Source: Halichondria panicea (Eukaryota > Porifera > Demospongiae > Suberitida > Halichondriidae). Taken from it: a stretch of DNA of 64,000 bases. Shown piece by piece: positions 1-10,853 of this stretch (its first letter is position 1; each line of letters begins with the position of its first letter). The notes below the pieces were generated by a model. It was given only the letters and a program-made list of their open reading frames with translations, was not told the DNA's origin and ran no database searches. Where the stretch lies: assembly GCF_963675165.1 (NCBI RefSeq), contig NC_087385.1:82501-146500 (forward strand), read 5' to 3'. The translations under genes were made by a program, and so were the position numbers.

Positions 1-617
1 AAAAATGACCTGTACACCCCCAGAGTCAAGTAAGTTTACAATGCATTGTTTTCTTAATATTATTTACTTGTGTTTTTAGGAACATTCAAGAGTTGCGTGA
101 TGAGATTGTGAAGGCACGTGAGAGATACAAGTCCACCCACCTTCAACTAGAGCAATGCAAGGCCACCCTCTCCTGCTCTGAACTGAGCAAGCAGATCGAT
201 CAACTGGAGGATCAAACTCAAGTAAGAGTGGGTCAATACAGTGGGATGGTTAGTCACCCTAGCTGTTATTGACAATTCCTAGCCACACAATGTGTTTGTA
301 CACTGTCCACAATCACTCAGTTAGTTATCGTACCCCCCCCTCAATAATTACATTAGCGAGACTACGGTACACATGTGTGATAATATACTAGGCCACTGTT
401 ATGAGGCTAGCTTCATTGTGTGCAGAGACTGAGAGAGATGAACGAGTGTCTGCTGGGGAAGGTGTTGGACCACCCTCTCTTTGATGTGGTGAGGGAGGCT
501 GTACAGTACCTGGGATTAGATATCAACCACGAGGGGAGACTACATGAGGTGGAGGAGGGGCAGGCTGAGGCTGAGGCAGAGGGAGCTACAGAAGTGCTAG
601 ATGCACAGCCGGTCTAG
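1..617 (+). CDS. 3' end of unrecognised coiled-coil protein gene
   Basis: Three exons can be read: up to 29, 80-221 and 426-617. They join in phase with GT-AG signals and stop at TAG 615-617. The visible 121 or so residues are rich in Glu, Lys, Gln and Leu with heptad-like spacing (motifs NIQELRDEIVKARERY and LSKQIDQLEDQTQ), which indicates coiled coil. A short non-coiled segment (LDHPLFDVVREAVQYLGLD) and an acidic Glu/Ala-rich tail follow. The 5' part lies outside the window. I do not recognise the family; centrosomal, ciliary or trafficking coiled-coil proteins are all possible. The reading frame is secure because the three exons agree in phase, but function is not assigned. Confidence 0.75.
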
Positions 618-809
618 CCAGAGACTGAAAATTGAACTCAGTATAAATACGTTGACAATGTTGACAATGCTAAAAATTAATCTAATGTTATGCATAATAC
701 AGTTAGCTATTCATATAAAAGAGGCAAGGGTTTGGGCAAAAACTCATAACCTCAACTAAAGGCCGCTTTTTGTAGCGGCTTATAATGGAGGCTAGCGAGA
801 AGCAATTAA

Positions 810-822
810 AGGTCAAAGGTCA
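810..822 (+). promoter_or_regulatory. DR1-type nuclear receptor element
   Basis: AGGTCAAAGGTCA is two perfect AGGTCA half-sites spaced by one base, the DR1 arrangement bound by HNF4/RXR-type receptors. It lies about 80 bp upstream of the PPP4R1 start codon, within the 285-bp gap after the preceding gene. A small hairpin (GCCGCT...AGCGGC, about 763-780) precedes it. Binding is inferred from the motif only. Confidence 0.45.
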
Positions 823-902
823 TTGAACCGTTCGATCGACCATAAGAAAATTCATATTTGGCAAGCCATGGCGTGTGTGTATTAGCGTTGTGCGAGGACT
901 CC

Positions 903-3900
903 ATGATGGCAGGTGAGTGTGTGTGTGTGTGCCCCTCAGAGCTAGTACTGTGTAGGAGCCTTTAAATAAGTTATAAAGGTCATGATTTTATACACACACA
1001 ATTCATATTCACAGAATTGAGGTTGGACTTGTCAAAAATTGACAGTGATTTGGAAGCACAATATGGTGAGTGAGTGTGTGGATGCCCGGCTGGTTTAGGT
1101 GTGGTCACTAGGGCTCTGACTAATGGCGTGGCTACATGTTCATGATGGGGGAGGGGAGCAGTGCACAGTGTACATGTGTACTAGTAATGAAAGTTTGTGT
1201 TAGTCTTGTGTTAGCAGTAGATGCCTTCCTGTATCAATCATATCTGTGTTTGCCATTGGAAGAACTATTATTCATCACATTCACCTTTGTGTGTAGATGT
1301 ATATGTAGTGCGAATACTTAGTTGTTGATTATGTCATTGTGTGGGTGTGAGTGTGTGGGTATGTGGGTGTGTGAGGACCCACCCACTACACTATGCAATG
1401 GTCGGAGGTGGCATGTTTGCTAGCACTTGTTGTGATTGTGATTACATATCTTGTTAGATGTTATTGGCATGCCCACTTATATAGGACGTAGCCATCACCT
1501 TGGCAACTAGACTATTAGCGGCCAATGTATTGGCTGTACATGTGATGGCTGTACATGTGATGGCCATTGGCACAGACACTGTGTGTGGCATCCCTCACAC
1601 CACCCACACCACACACACACGCCCACACAGATGACCAGGACGATATACCCGATGATGACGAGGAGTGTGTGGAAGACCTGGACCCGCTAGTGGACAACCT
1701 CTCTCCTGATGACCTCCTCTCTCCTCTAGAGAAACTTCAGAAGTACTTCCAAAGCGATGATGTTGGGGAAAGGTTGGTCATCTGCCCTCTACTGTTATAG
1801 AGCTTGAGTACCGTATTATTACTAATTAACAAAGAGTAAACCTGACAATCTAACCTTTGCGTTCTAGCAAGGATCGTGATGTCATACAAATACTGGTATT
1901 TGCGAAATTTCATTATAATTATGTTTGATGCATTGCCTCCATGCAGGGACATAGCTCTGAGGATCATACCTGATGCAGTCCAGTGCGTGAGCAGCTTTGC
2001 AGAGTTTGATCTCCTATTAGACGTTGTGTTTGCCCTGGCCTCCGACTATGGTAGGAATATAATCCCATTATATAATCTAGTCTCAGTATTGTATTCCTTC
2101 ATTGCCTCATTGTGTTCAGAGCTTGCACATGACAATACTTTAATAGGAAGTATCCCCCCTCAGGCAATACACAGCATATAGCTATAAGCTAACTTACTTA
2201 GCTATAAATTATCGGTATAAAAGTTATTCTATCTCCCTAGGGGGCCCTCCCACCACCAGTGCAATTAAATGTACATAATTATTATTTACATAAGTATTCG
2301 CACAGTATAGCAGAGGTTTGCTCTCCCCTCCCTGTACACAGAGCCTTGTATTCGCACAGTATAGCAGAGGTTTGCTCTCCCCTCCCTGTACACAGAGCCT
2401 TGTATTCGTACAGTATAGCAGAGGTTTGCTCTCCCCTCCCTGTACACAGAGCCTTGTATTCGTACAGTATAGCAGAGGTTTGCTCTCCCCTCCCTGTACA
2501 CAGAGCCTTGTATTCGTACAGTATAGCAGAGGTTTGCTCTCCCCTCCCTGTACACAGAGCCTTGTATTCGTACAGTATAGCAGAGGTTTGTTCTCCCCTC
2601 CCTGTACACAGAGCCTTGTATTCGTACAGTATAGCAGAGGTTTGCTCTCCCCTCCCTGTACACAGAGCCTTGTATTCGTACAGTATAGCAGAGGTTTGCT
2701 CTCCCCTCCCTGTACACAGAGCCTTGTATTCGCACAGTATAGCAGAGGTTTGCTCTCCCCTCCCTGTACACAGAGCCTTGTATTCGCACAGTATAGCAGA
2801 GGTTTGCTCTCCCCTCCCTGTACACAGAGCCTTGTATTCGCACAGTATAGCAGAGGTTTGCTCTCCCCTCCCTGTACACAGAGCCTTGTATTCGCACAGT
2901 ATAGCAGAGGTTTGCTCTCCCCTCCCTGTACACAGAGCCTTGTATTCGCACAGTATAGCAGAGGTTTGCTCTCCCCTCCCTGTACACAGAGCCTTGTATT
3001 CGTACAGTATAGCAGAGGTTTGTTCTCCCCTCCCTGTACACAGAGCCTTGTATTCGTACAGTATAGCAGAGGTTTGCTCTCCCCTCCCTGTACACAGAGC
3101 CTTGTATTCGTACAGTATAGCACAGGTTTGTTCTCCCCTCCCTGTACACAGAGCCTTGTATTCGTATCAACGTGCTGGCCAACCTCTCACCTTTGCTGGA
3201 GCGCAACGCTGCCCTACGAGGTGATGGGGCTGAGTTTGCCCCAGAGAATGAGGAGAGATTGTTTGGGATACCAGTCAAGATGCTCGTGGACATCAACCTG
3301 CAGGTACAGTACCTGTAGCTCACGGGGTATTAGAATAACAGCTCCTCTGATTAGTGTTCTTGATGTGTGTTCTAGTTACCACAAGTCATAGTTCAATCGA
3401 TTCTTATATTATTAATTTTAATTTCAAGAGATTGTGTTTTTGTAAACTTTATCTCTAATGACAGGGTTTTCCCCTTCTCAGGTACGCAGGGCTAGCCAGA
3501 ACTTTGTAGTGAGTCTACTGGAGGACGAGAGAGGCAACAAAGGTAAAGTAGAGGAAGGTTTCTGTACACAAAACCTTTCATTGCTGTTAGAGGGCTTCAT
3601 TACTCGTGTGTGTGTGTGTGTGTGTGTGTAGGTAATCTGCTGAGTCAGCTGTGCCCGATGATCAAGCGCTGCCTTGGCAAGGACGAGAACTATGACCTCA
3701 GAATGGACACTGTCCTGGTGAGTTAGACCCCCCCCACCAAGGTCACATGATTATGTTGAGCTTGATTTCAATGATCCATTGTACACGTACACGTACTTGT
3801 ATAGTGTGGGCTACTCACTTGCAGTACATGTACATGTATAGTGTGTGCTGTGTAGTTTCAATTTGCACTGGCCAATTTCATTGTTTTTCTAAAGAGTTCT

Positions 3901-6900
3901 CTTTCATGTTGTACCAAATTGGGCAGATATTATAATTATATTTGATGAATGAGCCATTTGAACTGACTTGGCGTTGTTTATATTGGCGTCTCAGGCGTGG
4001 CTACTACAGCAATGACATTGTGTTGCGCTAATTTGCCAGGATCTTCAGTAAAATTCGCCAAATTGCCAAATTTCCCAGTTATACGATGCTCCTTGCCCCC
4101 TGTATAGATGCTTGGGCGTATTGCTGGTATCCTTGGTCGGGAGTTGATTGTGGAGCACTTTGTTCCCCTCCTTCCCTCTCTGGCACTGGACACCATGTTC
4201 CATGTACGCAAGGCCTACGTCATGAGTTGCAGGGAGCTGTGTCCTGTACTGGGAGAGGACGATGCAGAGGAACATCTGGTGAGATTATCTATAGTCACTG
4301 TGGTAGCTTTCTTTGAGAGCCTGTAGTTTGTGTTTAGAATGTCCTATTTCATGATTAAACCAAAGATGTACTATTTTGAGATTGCGGGATGTAGTTGAAC
4401 ATAATTATTAACAACCATAACTTTAGTATCGTTGATCCAATGTAAACAATTTCAGGATTTTCTGAAAGCTTAGAAAGAGACTTACTTTTTAAATAATCTA
4501 AAATTTCGTTGGGGCCATAATTTGTCATTTTTCCGCCTTGGACCATGGGCTATTATTATTCATGGTATGGACAATAATAATTGGCAAATACTTTTGTCTC
4601 TCAAATATAAATTTTGATGACATCATTTGAAAGGTCTCTGTCTAAGCTTTCAGAAAATCAGAAAAACATTGAAATTGGATCCACGGAATGCAAGTTATGA
4701 CAGATGAAAGAACCACTACTATAATATATCTATATAGCCTTGTGTTTTCATCTAGAATTCAGCTGTTTTGGCAGCTATAATCAGATTAACAACTCATCTT
4801 CTTGTTCTTTATTGCCCAGCTGCCGCTATTCTTTAAGCTGTGTAAGGACGAGGTGTGGGGAGTGCGTAAGGCGTGTGCCGATGTGTTCACTGATGTGTCT
4901 GCCTCGTGTAACCTTGGTACCCGTCACGACAAGCTCACTCCAGTCTATCTCAGCCTACTGCACGATGACTCAAGATGGGTAAGCCCCTGTAGTTAATAGG
5001 GCTAAAGGTAAAGCCCCCTCGTTAGCAGTTATCTAGATTTCACATGCATATAGCCATGCAGTAGATGGTTGTGGGCTAGGTTAAGATCATCTCTATACAA
5101 TGTATATCTCCACAGACTGTACTGATCTTATCACTATGCCCCTCAGGTCCGCAAGGCTGCATTTCAGTCGCTGGGTGCTTTTATCTCCACCTTCTATGTT
5201 CCCGGGACTTCCCCTGACCTAGACGATAGCCTACCCCCTCTCAGTGACTCGTTCCTAGACACTGAACAACTATCCACTAGTAGTACAGGGCAATCGACCT
5301 CTGACCCCTCCACCATCACCAGTACCGGGGGATCGACCTCTGACCCCACCACCAGTACCGAGCAATCGACTTCTGACTCCTCGACCACAAGCAGTATCGG
5401 GAAATCAACCTCTGACCCCTCCACTAGCAGCAGTACTGAGCAATCAACCTCTGACCCCACCACCAGTACTGGGCAATCGACCTCTGACCCCTCCATAGAG
5501 ACACGACACACAGAGTCCACACCGCCAGTGGTAGACGTTAATTCAAATTCCGAGGAATCAAAAGAGGTTGTGTTTGTTCCTAGTGAGATAGCGCGCACTA
5601 GTAGCCAAGAATCTCTCGAGAAGTCACTGCAAGACATGACAGTAGAGGATTTAGAACTGCTTGAAAGTACCCCCCTCGATAAAGGTCACGACCTTTGTGC
5701 TGACGAGAGCACCCCCCTCGATAAAGGTCATGATCTCTGTGCTGAGGAAAGCGAGGAGAACGACATTCTAGACAGTGCCATAAAGAAGATAGGTGTACAG
5801 TCACCTTTGACCCTTGACGAGCCGCTAGTCATACACCCACCACCAATCAAATCAGTCAAACTAGACGGAGAAGAGGAGGCAGCAAATAATAAAACTGACA
5901 ACTCCAAGAGAGATGATATGCACACACAATCTGACAATAATGGAAACAGAGGTCCAGCAGGGCAGACCCCCCGCCCTGATTACACCAGACCCCCCGGGGA
6001 GATATCCAAACACAGCCGATTGGCTGAGCTACTACAAGACGACAGTGCTCGGATACGAAGCAGCTCTGAAGGGTCGTCATTCAAGTCGTACTTTGACCCC
6101 GTGTTACGCGGTGAGATGGGTAGTACCTCTAAGAAGAGGAGGTGGTCCCTCGACAAGAACAACACCACCTCTCAGGTATAGCAACAGCACCACCTCTCAG
6201 GTATAGCTAGAACAACACCACCTCTCAGGTATAGCTAGAACAACACCACCTCTCAGGTATAGCTAGAACAACACCACCTCTCAGGTATAGCTAGAACAAC
6301 ACTACCTCTCAGGTATAGCTAGAACAACACCACCTCTCAGGCATAGCTAGAACAACACCACCTCTCAGGTATAGCTAGAACAACACCACGTCCAGGTATA
6401 GCTAGAACAACACCACCTCTCAGGCATAGCTAGAACAACACCACCTCTCAGGTATAGCTAGAACAACACCACGTCCAGGTATAGCTAGAACAACACCACC
6501 TCTCAGGCATAGCTAGAACAACACCACCTCTCAGGCATAGCTAGAACAACACCACCTCTCAGGCATAGCTAGAACAACACCACCTCTCAGGTAGAGCTAG
6601 AACAACACCACCTCTCAGGTATAGCTAGAACAACACCACCTCTCAGGTATAGCTAGAACAACACCACCTCTCAGGTATAGCTAGAACAACACCACCTCTC
6701 AGGTATAGCTATGAATAGCTGTGTGTGTGTAACATGTTCACTAGCGGCTTAATTGCAACATGAGTATTCTTATTGCTTAGTGATGTGATACAGCATTATA
6801 GGACCTTACGTCTATTTATATAATGTGTGCAATCTCCACTTGTTACTTACCTGTGTACTGCTGTAGTTTCTTCATGCAGTGTATGGCTACTTCAGTGTGC

Positions 6901-9900
6901 CTTTAGTTCACTAGGGACACCAATTGTGCATTTTACAATCTCGTTCTGTTGCAGTTTAGTTGTCTAATAATTATAATCGTTGCTCTGTTTTTATACGTCC
7001 CCTCCGTCCCTCCGTCCCTTAGGTTCGTGTGTTCATTCACTCTGTGTCTGGGAAGGTGATGGAACAGGATATGTCTGTAGTTGACCACGCCCCCTTATCA
7101 CCAGACACACCCACTGACCTCACACACAACGCCACGACAACCAACTCTGTTGCCATGGATATCACACTGGAGGGTATGGACAGCTTGCCCTCTGACCTCA
7201 ACATGTTCTCAGACCTCGGTCAGGTCAGTGCAGCTAGCTACCATATAGCGGGTGTCAAGGTATATAGTGGCACCTCTAACATCTAACTCTCATGGTTGCA
7301 TGTACAGTCCACTGTAGACAGACATGTTCATTGCATGTACAGTCCACTGTAGACAGACATGTTCATTGCATGTACAGTCCACTGTAGACAGACATGTTCA
7401 TTGCATGTACAGTCCACTGTAGACAGACATGTTCATTGCATGTACAGTCCACTGTAGACAGACATGTTCATTGCATGTACAGTCCACTGTAGACAGACAT
7501 GTTCATTGCAGGTACAGTCCACTGTAGACAGACATGTTCATTGCATGTACAGTCCACTGTAGACAGACATGTTCATTGCAGGTACAGTCCACTGTAGACA
7601 GACATGTTCATTGCATGTACAGTCCACTGTAGACAGACATGTTCATTGCATGTACAGTCCACTGTAGACAGACATGTTCATTGCATGTACAGTCCACTGT
7701 AGACAGACATGTTCATTGCATGTACAGTGGTGGTCTGCTGGGACTGGTGTTATTTGGCTTGTCACCACCTAGTGCATGTAATTTAATACTCTTTTTTGGC
7801 TTTCAATGTGTTAGCAACCTTTGTCCTGTTAAAACATCTTACACTTACAACATAGCCTTGTTGTCATGAATACCACTCCTTGTGCGCTATATTGCAGTAA
7901 CCATTTTGATATTGGAATTGTCATTAGTTGTGTAACTGAATTAGCATTTGACATTCTAACTGACAATGTATGACAGGAGGTGGTCCATTATTGTGCCTCA
8001 CAGGAGGTGGTCCATTATTGTGCCTCACAGGAGGTGGTCCATTATTGTGCCTCACAGGATGTGGTCCATTATTGTGCCTCACAGGAGGTGGTCCATTATT
8101 GTGCCTCACAGGAGGTGGTCCATTATTGTGCCTCACAGGAGGTGGTCCATTATTGTGCCTCACAGGAGGTGGTCCATTATTGTGCCTCACAGGAGGTGGT
8201 CCATTATTGTGCCTCACAGGAGGTGGTCCATTATTGTGCCTCACAGGATGTATGGTCCATTATTGTGCCTCACAGGAGGTGGTCCATTATTGTGCCTCAC
8301 AGGAGGTGGTCCATTATTGTGCCTCACAGGAGGTGGTCCATTATTGTGCCTCACAGGAGGTGGTCCATTATTGTGCCTCACAGGAGGTGGTCCATTATTG
8401 TGCCTCACAGGAGGTGGTCCATTATTGTGCCTCACAGGAGGTGGTCCATTATTGTGCCTCACAGGAGGTGGTCCATTATTGTGCCTCACAGGAGGTGGTC
8501 CATTATTGTGCCTCACAGGATGTATGGTCCATTATTGTGCCTCACAGGAGGTGGTCCCTGATGAGCTGATGGAGAGCTACCTGAGCATGACAGAGCAGGT
8601 GAAGGCCCAGGTGGTGGACACTGACCTACCCTACTACTGTGCCTACTCTCTGCCTGGTGTGGCCCTCACTCTAGGTCATGAGTACTGGGACATTGTCAGA
8701 CCAACCTTCTCACTGCTGGCCTCTGACATGCAGGTACACACACACACACCACATGCTGCTAATCATCAGCCACAACTATACTGTATTTGGCATGGTAATA
8801 AAAATACTTTAGGCCCAAATTTATTGCAAAGGTAATAATCCGAAAATTCCCAAGACTTGTAATATCTACTTTGTTGCCTGGAAAGCACTAAATCAACTAT
8901 TGTAGGCCCTCCTATCCTTTATGCAGTCTTACAAGCAATGTCATCTGTGTTTGGAATTGAATTAGGCCACCATACACCAGTCAGGCAATCTGTTGCCTAA
9001 AGTTGCCTGGTGTATGGTGGCCTTTAAGAGACTATATGCATAGCCCCACCCACTTGTTAGACCCACTCTCCAATTTATGTAACTTCTGTTTCAGTGGGCC
9101 ATAGTTGCGTGTGTGTTACTACTGGGGCTTCGGAGCGGGAGGTAGGTGGTCGGGAGGTAGGTGATCGGGAGGTAGGTGGTCAGGGACTCCGGCGTGCGCA
9201 CATTTATCTTTCGTTTCTGAAGTTCTCAGTATAAACACTGTAGTGGCTGAGACCTTCAGTTCACTGGCCTCATGAGACCTTCATTTCACTTTCCTCATGA
9301 GACCTTCAGTTCACTGGCTGAGACCTTCAGTCTGCACCGCGCTGATCACTGGCTGAGACTTCATGAAGTTGGCTGGGACTCCAGCCTAGGTCGGGACGCC
9401 GGCTGAACAACTTTTTTTTTACTTAGTTTTCATGATCATAGATAAAGGAAAGGAATTGGAAACAGAAGTCAAACGTCTAACTTAATTTGGACTCTGTGTT
9501 GCCAGCCCAAACAAGTTTTATGGCTGTTAAAAGCAAATCTAGACCGTTATAACCCTTTGATACATTTACAAAGTCTTGTTGTCCCTATTCTATCTCTAGA
9601 ACTGTCTGACTAAGTAGTGTACTGTGTCACATAATCATGGTCTCAAGTATTGTATGGAACTGCAAGCTAGGCAGTAGAATTCTTAAAGGCCACCATACAC
9701 CAGGCAACAAGTTGCATACAACAGATTGTAAGCAATTTTTACATACACGAGACAATTCATTGCTTACAACCATTGTAGGCAATGAATTGTCTCGTGCATG
9801 GTGGCCTTAACAAAAAGCGTTGTAAAAAAAAACAATCAGTGCAACAGTTGCTACCTGAAGTTAATCACTACCTGTCCCTTCCTTCCCTCTAGTGGCGCAT

Positions 9901-10777
9901 CCGTCGAGTGCTGTCCTTCTGTCTGCACGAGCTGGCCAAGGTGGTGGGAGAGGAGCGGATGGTGGGAGACATACTGCCAGTGTTTGAGGAATACTGCACC
10001 AAGGACATTGATGATGTGAAGATAGGAGCTCTCTCCCATCTGGCCGAGTTCTTCGAGGTGTGTGCATGATGTTGGGTAAAGAGCAGTAGACGAGCAAACC
10101 AATTATTGGTGACTGGTACCTGGTGAAGGGTCATTATATTAAAAAGCTCAAAAAGCTTTGCTAAGATCTTTGTGAATATTTCTTTTTCGCTGGTCATGTA
10201 GTAGTAGTTATATGTATTCTCCTCTGACGTAGTTGCTGCCCACTGGTCTGCGTAGCCGTCACCTCCCAGCAGTGTTGCACGGTCTGCAAGATATGGAGAA
10301 TGAAAAGAACTGGCGATATAGGAACCTCCTAGCAGAGTGAGCCCCCTCAATCCTTACCCCCTCAATTGTTACCCCCCCCCCCCATCTTAATCCCTACCCC
10401 TCAATCCTTAACCCCCTGTAGACAACTGGTGCTGCTCTGTGACCTGTTTGACTGTGACTATCTGGAACGCCACGTTTATCCTGTTGCATTAGCACTGGCC
10501 GAGGACAAGGTCGCAGAGGTCAGAGCCACGGCAACACTTGTGGTGAGTTGATGAGGATGAGACCTGTGGATTATGACCATGCTGGTTGATGTACCCACCA
10601 CCCACCCACACATACATGTGGATTATGACCATGCTGGTTGATGTACCCACCACCCACACACACATACATGTGGATTATGACCATGCTGGTTGATGTACCC
10701 ACCACCCACACATACATGTCATTGTGTACTTATGTTCGCTTACAAGGCCTTTAAATCTGTTACAAGCCCAATAGCAT

Positions 10778-10853
<76 letters not shown>

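Noticed and set aside
2224-3391. Long open frames of 299-357 codons on both strands with CVQGGESKPLLYC-type or CSPLPVHRALYS-type repeats
   Set aside because: The 54-bp unit is a multiple of three and lacks stops in most frames, so it is open by chance on both strands. The real PPP4R1 frame through it contains TAG in every unit.
7924-8835. Frames of 91-289 codons with RHNNGPPPV or EVVHYCASQ repeats
   Set aside because: Products of the 27-bp intronic minisatellite. One of them runs into the real exon 8548-8733 only because of the phase-shifting 29-bp variants.
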